A DNA stretch of 64,000 nucleotides from Gymnopus androsaceus JB14. Its lineage: Eukaryota > Basidiomycota > Agaricomycetes > Agaricales > Omphalotaceae. The position numbers and the translations under genes were made by a program. This document shows positions 33,521 through 44,930 of this stretch, in pieces; within the stretch, counting starts at the first letter, position 1, and each line of letters starts with the position of its first letter. Location of the stretch: assembly GCA_009733575.1 (NCBI GenBank), contig ML769507.1, positions 62,001 through 126,000 of the forward strand, in the 5' to 3' direction. The notes beneath the pieces were generated by a model that saw nothing but the letters and a program-made list of their open reading frames with translations, ran no database searches and was not told where the DNA came from.

Positions 33521-34430
33521 CTACTCACCCTCCCTGGCCGAATACCCACTAAAACCTCGCTTCTCGAAGATGGTCCAGTCCTCCCCCAGCTCTTCTTCGC
33601 CATGGAGGACCTTGGCCCAAGTTGCCAGAACTAGGGCTTTTTTAAGTGCTTTTCTCTCGAATTTAGGGTGAGTCATATCCCTGTCGAGTGTTAGCCATCT
33701 GTTCATTACTGCTAACCACTTATTTTTTATCTCAGCGGCCGAGATTTCCTGGGCTCGCTCATTAATCACCCTGTTGTTTCTTATCAGCCACACTAGTCTT
33801 GCAGACTCGGACATCAGGATCCGGAAGAACCTTGAATCACCTTCGCCATTCTTGTTTTTGTGAAATTTAGGGAGAGCACAGGTGAGTATATCACCTAAGT
33901 CTGGTTTCCTCCAAGTGTAACCTTTTTTCTCCCAAGCCTCTTTCGCAAGGTTCCATATTATTTCCTGTCTGTTGCATCCACAAGCCATCAGGATGTGCTC
34001 GGAGGATTCTGTCACCCGAACACTCCTTACAATTTGCTCTTTCTCAAAGCTCCGGTTTGTCGAAACGCTGCCAGTTAGTTCCTATCATGTAACCATTGTG
34101 CGTAAGCATCATCAGGAAATACCTCGCCTCCCTTGACAGGTCCTTATGTTGGATTCCTTTCCAGATTTCCTCCCTTGTTGGGTTCTTCTTGTGGTTTCTC
34201 CTCATCGAGGCTTGAGCTTTGGCTATGTTAAGGTTGGTTCTGTTCTGTCTCGTGTACTTTTTCATCTGTTGCTCACGTATTGCTTTATACACTGCTTCCT
34301 GTGTTGCTTTCGACAGCTTCATTCCAGATTGTTCCATTCTGGGATCCACTCGGTTCTCAGGACCCATTTCCTCGTTCAGTTTTAGACCTTTTTTTGCTTT
34401 TTGTTTCACCTTGGCGTTCTGTGCATTCAT
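33521..34430 (-). pseudogene. LINE ORF2 C-terminal region
   Basis: Two minus-strand segments (34430-34044 and 34015-33521). The second starts TESSEHILMACGCNRQEI, the Cys/His-bearing element common after RNase H in agaricomycete Tad-like LINEs, followed by a helical tail. A CT-microsatellite (about 33488-33507) and the poly(A) tail come next. Confidence 0.75.
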
Positions 34431-34466
34431 TTCTGGGTTATTGGACTTGCTCTGACGTATGAATAT

Positions 34467-35681
34467 TCAATGTTTACGGCTTCGAACACTTGCCAAAACC
34501 TTCTGTATTATTTTCCTGTTGGGTATACCAGTGTAGCCTCGGTCTTCTAGGTCCGGGATCTTTTTCATTAACAATTCTACTGTTGCTTTTGTCTGTACCT
34601 CTATATTCAGTGGCTGATCTGGCTCCGTTTCTTCAATTGCTTTGAGGACCCCATACAGCTCCCCCGCTGGTGCGCTGTTACCATATCGTTCTGGCGTTCG
34701 GAAGCTTTTCTCTTCTATACCTTCAGGTCGTTTGATGAGGAGTCCTGCTCCGCTACGTGCCTCGACTTCACCCCTCTTGTTATCTACCCCGCCAACGATT
34801 ACCATAACCGGGGACTCATCTGGCTGGCATCTATCTTTATGCGCTGGTGGCACTAGGGATTTGCTTGTGGGGCCTTCCATGAAAATCCTTGCAACATCCC
34901 CCAGAGTTCCGTGTGTTGTAATCCGTGTGTCTATTTCATTCCAGTTTTTGCTTGTGACTAAATCATCTTCCGATTCCTCTAGGTCAGATTTGCGGGGGTC
35001 CCACTTAGGGGTTAGCATATCAAGAAGCTCCTTCGCTTTGGAGAAACAGGTATGTGGATGCTTGCAGCCTAACTCTTCGGCTTTTACACAATGTTCACAC
35101 TCGCACTCATCCCATGGGAAATGTTCATGTTTTTCTAGGTGGTTCGCAAGGTCTTCCGCTTGACCCACTGTGAGGAGTCCATGCCTTTCTTTCAGACAGT
35201 GGGCTGCTCTTGAGTTATTTAGTAGTCGTAGTCTTGGGGAGGCATCTCCATGGAACCAGATCTGGCGAGATCTTTTTATCTCCTTGGATGGATTCCAACT
35301 CTCCAAGCGCATGTTCACTGATCTGGCCATTTGGAGCAGTTTTTTAAGGCTTTCTGGGAGGGCTGTGATTTTTGTTTCCCAGGATTGCTCAAAGTAGCTC
35401 CGTTTTACTCTTGGGTCTATATTTCCTTGTTCACCTGGTGTTGCTTTTGGACCTGCAAAAATAGCATCTGCAATCTTTCCCCATAATGCTCGGTCATTGG
35501 AGAGGTTGAAATATGACTTTAACCACATCACTTCTATGGCCAGATTCCTAGCTTCAATGTCTAGGGCTTCTTGTCCTCCTTTGTCTTTCCTCGCTAAGAG
35601 GGTCTCGAAATTCACTGGGCTTATTTTCTTCTCTGCCCACAGGAACTGACGTATCCTCTTCTTTAGTTTTTTTTTCGACAC
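34467..35681 (-). pseudogene. LINE ORF2, RT-to-RNase H region
   Basis: An uninterrupted 404-residue segment: the connecting region (FLWAEKKISPVNFETLLARK), a Cys-rich patch (CECEHC...CKHPHTC) and an RNase H-like domain (SGAGLLIK, NSAPAGELYGVLKAIEE, EVQTKATVELLMKK). The usual second catalytic Asp position of RNase H reads as Gln (EVQTK), so this copy may be inactive even before the frameshifts. Confidence 0.72.
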
Positions 35682-35729
35682 TTTTCGGCATTCCCTGAAC
35701 CTGCGTTAGGTATTGTGACATGCCTCCTA

Positions 35730-36940
35730 TCACCATTTGGACAATCTTCTCTTCCGTCCATCCATTGTGGGGTTACTCTTGTTCCAATTCTCAAGAGACT
35801 TATCAATTTTTTCAAGTTGGTTCGCCCAGGCAACTCCATCATGGAGGTTGTGCCCATACCAGGCTCCAAGAATCCTAATAGCTTCGTCCTCCATTGCTAT
35901 ATGGATGTGTTCTGGGATTTGGCATTGGTCTGGTGAGGCTCTCCTATCCGTTATGATTCTCAACCGATATTCTTTCTTACCAATTGGCAGAATTTGTGTC
36001 TTCGCAATATTGAAGACTGCTGTCGAAGCCATACACCAATTATCTAGGATTTTCTCAAGGTCCTCTAAGCCATCCTCCTCGTTCAGAAAGACTGTTGTGT
36101 CATCTGCAAAAAGGTTCGTTATCAGCTTCTCTTTCACCCCTGGGATGTCATTGAAACCCTTTAGGTCTGATTTACGAATCGAGGCTGCCAGGGGTTCTAT
36201 TGCTAGGTCGAAAAGGAGGCAGGACATGGGGTCCCCTTGGCGGACACCTCTCGTAACCTTATATTTCAGGACTCAGGTACCCATTTATCATCACTCTGGT
36301 ATGTGCGTTCTCATATAGCCCTTTGATCATAGCCGTGAAGGCATCTGGGAAGCCAAACTGGTTTAGTGTTCTCCACAAGTAGTCATGGGCAATCTTATCA
36401 TAAGCTTTCTCCTGATCCAGAGCTACTAACATTCCATTCTTTTCTGCATATTCAGCGTAATTCACAATCATCCTGATTAGCCTCTGTTTGTTCCGCTATC
36501 TGCCTTCCTGGCATGAAACCTCCCTGGTCTGGATGGACAATGTCTGGGCAGACCCCCGCAAGTCGTATCGCTGGAGCTTTGGTGAAGATTTTGTAGTCCG
36601 TATTCAGCAGCGTTATCGGTCTATAGTTACTGATCAGGTTCCTGTCCCCCTTTTTATAGATCGGGCACATCCAGCCTTCTGCGAATTTGGTTGTCCTGTC
36701 TACTCCATGTTTGTGTAAATCGTTATATGCTGCTAGGAGCAGTTCTATTATGTCAAAAGCACCTGCATCTCCTCGTTTTTTGTCTTCACGAAAGACATCT
36801 ACTTGCGATTTCCAGAACTCATATGTAAGTCCATTTATGCCTGCTGAACTACCGTTTTTTGACCGTTTCAAAGCAAATTCAATTTCTTCACGCTGTAGGT
36901 CTTTGCCCACTTCTACCGTTTGCTCTTCTGTAAGTTTCAC
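35730..36940 (-). pseudogene. LINE reverse transcriptase domain, frameshifted
   Basis: Three overlapping minus-strand segments. 36940-36452 has NGLTYEFWK and NYRPITLLNTDYKIFTK. 36471-36259 has LVALDQEKAYDKIAHDYLW, with the first catalytic Asp. 36227-35730 has NLFADDTTVF (FADD at about 36110-36099), with the other two. The order is canonical, but two frame changes separate the blocks. Confidence 0.88.
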
Positions 36941-37347
36941 ATCAATCTTTCCAAGGACATCTCTGATTGCTTGTTCCCGCTCTTCAGGGTCCGCATTCGA
37001 GTCCTTTTAGTTGAAGTGAGTTGTGGTACTCTCCTCCTAACTTGGCCATTCCTTCGGATTCCTTCACATATTCTGTCCTTGGGATTAGCATGGGTTCTCC
37101 ACCCGTGGGGGCCTCCAGTGGTTCCGTCGGTGGGAGTTTCTCCAGAGCATATATCAGATCTCTCGGCTTTTGCTCCTTATTTGCTCTAACCCATTCCTTA
37201 CAGATTGTTTCTCCAATGAGTCAGTCTTTTGCAGCACTATGGCGTTTATGGATATCATGGCCTCTTACCTCCATTTCCTTTAGCCTTTTCTTGAGATCGT
37301 GGATTTTAGAGGCTTTCTCTCTTCCTTGGAGGGTGTCGTCCAGATCA

Positions 37348-38302
37348 TCAGCTGATCTTCTGGATCTCTTTTTGGATGCGACTCACTTCACGTTGGTAGG
37401 TTGAGATACTTGACTTTTCTATTTCTCTTGCTTTTTTGGTTACATCTTTAATGTATTTCGCCAGTAGTTTCTGTGGGTTATGTTCCTCTGATCTTTCTAT
37501 AATCGAACTGAGTTCATATAGGGCTTTAGCTCCCTCACTTTTTGCATAGGCTTTGAAGTTTTTATCTTTTATTATTTTCTTTGAGATTGACCATCTTCCT
37601 CTCCCGATTTTAGGTGCGTTTTCATGTGTTACCTGCATGGAGACCATATCGTGGTCTACTCCTTCTATCCCAACTGTGGTCATCCGCCATTGTCTTGCTG
37701 TTTGCATAATGTTATCCGTTACATAAATACGGTCGAGGCGGGATTGGCTGCTGTTTCTGGAGAAGGTATATTGCTTATCTGATGGGTATGTTTCCCTCCT
37801 ATCCATCATGGAGGCCTAGACCCATTTTCAGATTGTCTAGGGCTTCTACTGCATCCTCAGGGTCCTCTCGCATTGGAAGCCTGTCTATGGGGTCTTCTAC
37901 CATGTTGCAGTCCCCAGCCATTACATCTGGTTTCCACCCTCGGTTCTCTGGTCGGCTCATAAAGTTCTGGATCTCTTCCCAGAATTTTGCATTCTCCTTC
38001 CCATCAGTGCTCGTTACATTGGGTGCGTATACTACTAAGACTGTCAATTTCTCATCCAGGTGCCATTTTAGTTTAACCAGAAGGGCCCTTCCAGGTATGA
38101 CTTCCTTTGCTTCTGCATCCTGCATTTTCACAAGCTGTCTATTCAGTACTACAGCAACTCCCCCGGTGGCAGTTGGGTTTGTCGGATGGTTGGAGGAGAA
38201 TATTTTCATCCGTTTTTTAAAAACATGCTCTGTCTCTGCTCGCTTGTTCTCTGTCATATGCGTTTCCTGCACTAAAGCAATACCTATTTTATTCTCTCCC
38301 AT
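37348..38302 (-). pseudogene. LINE APE-type endonuclease domain, frameshifted
   Basis: 38302-37799 has ALVQETHM (catalytic Glu), VVYAPN and MAGDCNMVEDPIDR. 37809-37348 has SRLDRIYV and VDHDMVSMQV, which correspond to the final Asp-His of the APE fold. The two pieces overlap in different frames, so one indel lies near 37800. Confidence 0.85.
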
Positions 38303-38370
38303 AATTCAGTTCAGTCTCGCCCAATGGTTGCCTATCTGGTATGGCCCAGTGCCCCCATAGCCATTAAGGT

Positions 38371-40884
38371 TTAGTGAGATAATTTTGACACCAGCTTTGG
38401 TGTTCTTATGGTTTTCTTTTTCACAGGTGCGTCTAGCTCTGCGATTTGGTCTGAAAGGACCTGTGTCCTCTGGAGTTTCATACTCCTGTGGATTTCCCTC
38501 CTGTGGGTTGTTCCCTTGTTCATTTCCTTGTGAACTTTGGTTTGGGGCTCGCCTTCCCCCTTGCGAACTGGGATCATTATTCCCAGTTTGATTGTCAGTT
38601 CCCTCCGACTGGTTGGCTCCTTGCCGGTTCTTGACCTCGGGGATGGTGCTTCATTGCTCTCCTCCCTCCCTCCTTGGTCTTCCATTATTGTTGGCATCAG
38701 GGAACCCATCATTATTGCCAGTGCCACGACACGTCGCGCTTATTCTGGACAACTCCGGGATCAACCCTTCTGCCTGCCCGCCTACGAACTGGTCCTGGTC
38801 ATCATTGGAGGCTAAACCGACGGGAGGATTCCTGCCTCCTCCGACCAGAATCTGCCGAGATCCTGTTTCACCATCAATTTGTCCCCGTCTACCCCCTCTC
38901 CCATCTCTTGGAGGCGGCGGATTGAGGAAACTTGCCCCCAAGCAAGTGAAGTTCTGTTGACCGTTAGTAACGCTCCTTGGCTCCCCTGAGACCGCGATCC
39001 GCCCCAGGATCTATGCAGATGTGATGGACTTTACCTTTCTCCATACCCAATGCATGGAGGTGAATAAGAATCCAGGGAAATAACGAAGCTTACCTTCGAC
39101 GATGCCACCACTCACCTTACAATTTAACTTTTATAGTGCCCGCTCCGCTTTCCTGTCTGTCCAGACATTTCTGCCTCGACATCAGTATATTTGGGCAAAG
39201 CTAGCGCTACGGGGGTCTAGCCCTGGTGACCTTCTCCCCCGATTTCGTTGGTCCATGCCCAACTCGAATATACCTGATGTATTCATTTCAGACTTCCTCC
39301 GTCATTGTACAAAGCCATAATTAATTGTGTCTACGTTCGTGTATAGTAGACATGATACAAGATATTATTTGTTCGAGAGGCCATCACAGTCGTGTATTGG
39401 AATGAACTTGAGTTTCGGAGAGAGAGAGCGCGAAAGAAGCCTATTCTATATTCATCTAGTCCCACCTGTAGTAGTTTCGCTGCTCGTAGCGATTATCATG
39501 GCCATTGGGCTCGTAGTGGCTGCGTGAGGAATGTTCCTCATACTCGTTACGCCTCCCATAACCTCTACCTTGGTTACCTCGACTGCCTTCGACTTCCACG
39601 ACCCCGGGGGCCATTTCCGCCTCGTCCACGAGCTCCTCTGCCTTCGGTTTGGTGATCCTCGGCTGTTCCCAGGAGTTATCCTACTGTCGTGCGAGACTAA
39701 CAAGGGGTTTGTCCACGTCTTTGCCCTTTGCGCAATACAGCTGAGTTCGTCTGAGGTCGGTCCATACCATCCTTCCCCCACATTAGGCAAGGGGCACTTT
39801 TGGCTCGCGTGAAGGTCGCTCTTGCACCAGACACAACCTGCACCCTCTCCGTTGGGTTTCATGAAGCGCATACCAACTGTGTACCCGGTGATGTTCTTTA
39901 TCTGAGACTTGAAAGCATCCTGTTCAACTTTGTTGGTCGAGATGGGGTAGCCTAGGATAATGTAGACATGCCTGTCATCGTCCTTTGTGGCCTTCTCGTA
40001 GGTTCGATGGGTATCAGGTTCGATATAGATGATTCGGAACGATTCAGTCGCGTTGACCGTGGCATGAAGGGGTGAGGTTGAGCGTCTCGTGAGCTTGGCA
40101 CCGGGATTACTTTTCATGAAGGAGCGGATTGCAGTCTGTACCTTCAGCGACTGCCACACCCTCTCTTTCACTACTGCCAGAGCATTAAGCTTCTGCACCT
40201 CCGCTCCTGCCCTAACAGCATCTCCACAGAGTTTCATAATGAACCAGTTAGGATACTCTCAGTCGAGAGCATAGACGGTGAATGTTGCGCCAGGCTCATG
40301 TAGGGGGAAGACTCGTTTCCAGAGAAGCCAGTCGCGTTGGCTTTGCGAGAAGTTGGAGATGAAGAGCGTGATGGGGGGGTCGAAGAATCCTTTCTTCGCT
40401 TTGGCTGGCTTTGCCGGGATGAGCTCGATGTTGTCTTTCCCTGGCAGGTCAACACCTCGGAGGAAGGCCAGAATTGCTTGTTCTGCGGCAGGGAAGGTGT
40501 GCTCCCAGCCTGCCCTGCCTCCGTATGGGACTATAGCAAGATACTTGGTTGGGTCTTTGTCGATACTCTTCTTCTGTTCGGGATGAACATTCTTGAGACA
40601 GCAGTGGAGATTACCGCAACCTGGTATTCCTGGTCAGTGAAGGGGACTGTAAATCCCGCAGGCTTGTCGGCAGGTTCGTCTCTGGAGCTGCTCATTCTGC
40701 CATAAGGGAATATTTCCTGAAGAGTGGGAGTTGTTGAATGCTCTAGAGCATTGGGGAGTGTGAAAGAGGACATGTTTCGGTGGTTCGGGAGAGGAAGAAT
40801 TGGTCTAGAGTCACGTTCGTTGATTGCTTCATCGTTATTTCTCTCGTCGTTCTTGTGCCTGAGTTCGTCGTCCTCAGTCTGCAT
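38371..40884 (-). pseudogene. LINE ORF1 (gag-like) region
   Basis: The longest piece (40237-39452) carries a CCHC knuckle, CVWCKSDLHASQKC (about 39794-39835), after a domain with YIILGYPIS and ITGYTVGMRFMKPNG. Upstream pieces (40884-40531 and 40455-40234) and downstream Arg/Gly/Pro-rich pieces (38941-38651, 38727-38371) look like the remaining parts, broken by frameshifts. Family role: RNA-binding nucleoprotein of the LINE. Confidence 0.65.
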
Positions 40885-41406
40885 TGGGATGATTAGTTGG
40901 TCTTTATAGCTCGCATAGGGCTTTCCATTCGTACCGGTTCTTCTGGTCTAGCAGAGTCTTTATTAACTCCTTCAATAGCTAGACGTTTGCGAGGACCTTT
41001 AGCCTTGTCAGTCAAGGACTCTCCGTTTTCTTGGGGTGACATACAGTGTGTTCGACTGGCTGCAATTGAGTGGAGTGAGGGCAGAAGTAGAGTGAAAAAG
41101 GATAAAGAGGAGGGTTCCCACAGGTAGCCGCTTTTTATTGGCCATTCGAATCATTTGTTCTAGTTCTCTTCTCTTCCTTTGTGAAGGTCATGGAGGCGGG
41201 AGAAAAGTGTGTTTGTCATCACGGGGTTGACGCGTGAGCCATTGCTGCCACTCATTCCGATCCGTTCCGCTCAACTTTCCTCAGGTCTCGCGTTCTGTGC
41301 AAGTTCTTTCCTTTGCATATATCATTAGCTAGGCTTCTTGCCTGTTGTCCTTAACCAGTATTTAATAGAAGCGTCGTTTTTCCATTGAACCAAGGCTGTA
41401 CTCTTT

Positions 41407-41612
41407 TGCCAAGGGGACTAGATATTGTAGCAGTCTTTCTACAGAGTGAATTACGCCATGAATTCAAGCTTTGTCTCTACGACTGGTGCATTGCACTAGT
41501 CGTAGACAACATGACCTGTTAGCTTCACAGCGATTGCGCTGCTACTAGTCCCCTTGGCCACTGAGAGGCCGGCCGCCGGATCCACGCATCATGGTGGTCC
41601 TAGATCAAGGGG
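41407..41612 (-). other. Structured 5' terminal region of the LINE
   Basis: Several self-complementary segments are packed here. CCAAGGGGACTAG (about 41408-41420) pairs with CTAGTCCCCTTGG (about 41546-41558). A 15-bp hairpin, TCTACGACTGGTGCA with TGCACTAGTCGTAGA, lies at about 41477-41508. At the extreme 5' end (minus strand), CCCCTTG can pair with CAAGGGG (plus 41606-41612 and 41550-41556), enclosing a GCC-TCTCAGT-GGC mini-hairpin. Confidence 0.6.
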
Positions 41613-41625
41613 GGACTGGCCAGTC
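41612..41625. repeat. LINE target-site duplication, right copy
   Basis: GGGACTGGCCAGTC, matching 33208-33221. The boundary with the LINE is ambiguous by three bases because the LINE's own end is a G run. Confidence 0.85.
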
Positions 41626-42275
41626 TTTGACAGCTTCGACTTTCTTTGGGTCCATTTTCACCTATCCGTTTCCGACAATGATTCCAAGATAATCAACATG
41701 TGGTGATTCAAATGTACATTTCTCCGGTTCGAGATAAAGACCGTTTTCTTCAAGGATTTGAAGGACTTCATGTACAATGCGACGATGTTCTTCAATAGTG
41801 TTTGTGAATACAAAAATATCGTCCATATATACAATTACGTGTCCTTCGTCAATGAGACGTTTCAGGATGTGATTCATGAATGCTTGGAACATTGCAGGAG
41901 AGTTTGTAAGACCAAAGAACATAAGCCGTTGGTTCAAACAGCCCTCGATTTGTCCTAAATGCAGCTTTCCACTCATCACCATCCTTGATCCAAATATTGT
42001 TGTATCCCCATCAGAATGTCCATCTTTGTGAAAACCTTGGCATCTTTAAGCTTATTGATTAGTTCTTGGATTAGAGGAAGTGGATAACGGTTTTTAATCG
42101 TCATGTTGTTGAGTTTCCGATAATCTTGAACTGGTCGTAAAGCACCATCTTTCTTCTTGACAAAGAAGAATGGTGAAGCCATTGGAGAATTTGATGGACG
42201 AATGCGTCCTGATTGTAGATTTTCTTCTAAGAATTCATCTAGTGCCTTTTGTTCGTCAAGATTCAGAGGATACAC
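41626..42275 (-). pseudogene. Gypsy reverse transcriptase palm, frameshifted
   Basis: 42275-41976 has [21 protein letters not shown] and [21 protein letters not shown]; the next block ([18 protein letters not shown]) lies in another frame. 41982-41662 has FFGLTNSPAMFQAFMN and VYMDDIFVF (catalytic YMDD at about 41829-41818). A stop after VDYLGIIVGNG precedes MDPKKVEAVKDWPV, where the LINE landed. Confidence 0.9.
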
Positions 42276-42283
42276 TTTACAGT

Positions 42284-43021
42284 CTACAGGGTTGGAACCA
42301 GGTGTGAGTTCAATGGCATGATCCCATGGTCATTGTTTAGAAGTTCGTCAAATCCTTGTTTATTGAATACAGCTGGGTGTTCTTTAACATATTGATCTGC
42401 TGTAGAGGATTCTGACATGGTGCGTATGTGTCCATGATCTTTGACATAGCCTTCCCAATCAAATATGAAAAGTCTCTCCCCTTCTTCTAGGCGATTGAGG
42501 GAAGTTCCTTCTTCTGGATTTAGCCACCAAGGAATATAGCCGCAATGAGTGGGACAACGGTCAAATGTAACAGTAGAATTTGTCCAATCTATGCTAGGGT
42601 TATGTTCTCTAAGCCAATCAAGACCAATGAAGATATCAGTGTTTCCAAGATTGGTAACTCCAAATTCTATTCTTTCCACATGGTCCCCGATGACTAAACA
42701 AACTTCTGCCATTGCTTTGATTGATCTGCCGGCATTTAAAGTACCATCAGCATTGTATACGGCAATTTTGATTGGGAGTTTTCGGATTGGAATGTTATGC
42801 TTCTCAACAAATTCTTTATTGATACATGATCCAGTTGCTCCGCAATCTAAAAGCGCATCTGCTTCTATTTGATTGCCTTTTGTGATGTCCTCGATTATGA
42901 CCGATAGTTTAAGGTCCTTGCCCTTTGTACCTCTTATGAAGCATTTACGTTTGAAGTTATTGACTGCTTCTATTGCATCTGGTACTGACAATTTTCTTAT
43001 TTCCGTTATCGTTTGATCCAT
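42284..43021 (-). pseudogene. Gypsy aspartic protease region
   Basis: A 245-residue segment with ADALLDCGATGSCI (Asp59, near 42847), the retropepsin active site with Cys in place of Ser/Thr after the Asp, then FGVTNLGNTDIFIGLDWL, the flap and closing strand. The remainder links to the RT. Confidence 0.85.
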
Positions 43022-43027
43022 TATTTC

Positions 43028-44314
43028 TCATTGTTGGTTGTTAGGGACCCAAGTCCGTAATTCTCCGATTGCTTGAGAGTCGTTTGATATCTGTATGCAA
43101 TTGACCAACCATTCTGAGGAATTCAGAGCGAACCTTACAGGATTTTCAGTCTTTTTGGGAGATGGAAAAATAGGAGTAGATTCAGGCGTATTTATCGTGT
43201 ATGAAATACAGCTATCTACATATATAGAATTGTCCATGTCTAATACTGACTGAGACTCAACAGGACCTGTGTTCACTGTTGAGATTTCACAAAACCCCAG
43301 AGCTCTGCCTGATCTTCCTCGTTCAATGTTGTGAACGCCTGGCGTATTGTTTCTCGCTTGTTGGGGCAGTCTCTCTTCATGTGTCCGGGTGTTGGGGCAG
43401 TCCCTCTTCATGTGTCCGGGTTGTCCACACCCGAAACACTTGAATGGGCCTTGTGTTCTGCCTCGATCCAACTCCATTGGTTGACTGCTTCCTCTGTAGG
43501 TGACACCGGTGCCATCCTGTCAATGAGGTTGTGGTGCTTGTGGAGTTGTTTTAGGTGCCTGCACCTGGGGGGTGTTCTTCTGATTAGAATACCATTGATT
43601 TCCGAAGCCCCATTGCTTCGTCTCATTGTTCCTCCTTCTCCAAAGGTCATCGAGGTCCACACATCTCTTCTTCCATTGACTGAATGTGTCGGGTAATACT
43701 CCGACACTATAAATACTGTCAATAATGGATTTATTGACTGCATGTGTTATTTTTTGCAGGACGTGCGCATCGTCCTCTCCATATTCTGCAGTACTGACTA
43801 GTACCTCGAAGCGTTCAAAGAACGCTGCTGCAGTTTCGTCTTTTCCTTGACGAATTCTTTCGAATCTTTCTCTGGCATCGGCATGTCTTGCCGTATCCAG
43901 GTATCGGTTGTCTAGTTTCTTCATGAAGTACCTCCAAGTCGTATTCCATGTTCCTTCATCTTCTGAGTAGTAGACATGATACTGGTTTTCAACCCAGTCT
44001 CGTACTTTCTCTCCTTCCATGCAGGAGATTGTGACATTGATTCGTTCATCGTCTGATCAAATCTTGTTCTTTGGGTCATTAACCCAGGTGATTAGTTTTC
44101 ACTTCCATTCTTGGAAGCTCTCTTTATCTTCTTTAAACATTGGAGGTTCCTTCAAGAGAGACTTTCCGCTAGTGGAAGTCGTCGTTTCTGTTCCGGGATG
44201 TGTTACAGTCCATCCTTCTCGTATGAGGAATGCAGCAAGTTGTTCTGGGGTGGGAACCTCATTTGAATTGGTTGGTACGGTAGGAGCAGGAGCATTGGAT
44301 TGTGGTTCAGACAT
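43028..44314 (-). pseudogene. Gypsy gag region with CCHC zinc knuckle, frameshifted
   Basis: Three segments: 44314-44099 (start MSEPQSNAPAPTVPT), 44020-43520 (capsid-like: WNTTWRYFMKKLDNRYL, RQGKDETAAAFFERFEVL) and 43477-43028 with FKCFGCGQPGHMKRDCP. Inside the knuckle a 31-bp direct duplication (43359-43389 and 43390-43420) shifts the frame, so the sequence after DCPNTR is a second knuckle copy read out of frame. Confidence 0.85.
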
Positions 44315-44916
44315 GGTGGATGCGGATGTAGGAGTTGTGGTTTGGTCGGATGGGGTAGGAGGTCTGGAATTACGGGCTCGATAGGTTGTACAATCCAGAA
44401 TGATGAGAGGTGAATGTGATCAACAACTCTCGGAATATGAAATGATGAAAAGGGGAATAAAAGAAATATAAAAGTGGAGGAATAGGAATGTGATAAAGTG
44501 GATATAATGCAAATGTGTAAAGGTTGTGTGAAGAGTGTTCACAAACAGTCTTTGCACTTGTCTTGCTGACTTAACATGGCTCTCTGACTAGGAATGGAGC
44601 AACGTTCCGTGCACTATGACCCCTCTCCAAAGATTGGTTATCAGTCAAAAGCTTTCGACTACCAGTACTACGAGTTGGACTCAATGTTACTCGTGTTGTA
44701 CTATAGGTGTCTATAAGTCTAATTGGGTGCAAAGATCTGTAAGGCAAAAGGTTGATAGAACGGTGAGCGTAGTGTGTGGGATGAGAGAATTATGATTGCG
44801 TAGTGTGGAATACAAAATGTGAAATCTTGAGTAGCAAGAGATCACAACAATTTGTTGAAGAGTACTGTTGACCAGTATCAACAACAAGCAACGATCCGTG
44901 ACGAGTGGAAGAGAGT

Positions 44917-44928
44917 AGCTTCAATCTT
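44917..44928 (-). promoter_or_regulatory. Primer-binding site, self-priming type
   Basis: On the minus strand AGATTGAAGCTA lies two bases inside the 5' LTR. It is perfectly complementary (12 nt) to TAGCTTCAATCT within the LTR (plus 45047-45058), which is about 25 bases downstream of the LTR TATA box and so at the expected mRNA start. No match to a usual tRNA 3' end (TGG...) is present. Confidence 0.72.
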
Positions 44929-44930
44929 CT

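Larger units (their letters stand above)
33222..41611 (-). mobile_element. Tad-like LINE (APE/RT/RNase H), nested in the gypsy element
   Basis: About 8.4 kb on the minus strand, with a 35-nt poly(A) tail (plus-strand T run 33222-33256) and 14-bp target duplications. ORF1 has a CCHC knuckle. ORF2 has an APE-type endonuclease, RT with FADD, and an RNase H region. Fungal LINEs with this layout belong to the Tad clade. Frameshifts separate the ORF2 domains, so the copy is dead but close to full length. Confidence 0.9.

Noticed and set aside
33148..33552. Open frame with a long Phe run
   Set aside because: It is the LINE poly(A) tail read on the other strand, joined to LINE 3' sequence.
41463..41600. 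Cluster of common restriction sites (EcoRI/HindIII, SpeI, FseI, BamHI) suggesting cloned vector DNA
   Set aside because: The segment lies exactly within the LINE boundaries defined by its target duplication and forms internal pairings; no vector sequence is recognisable.
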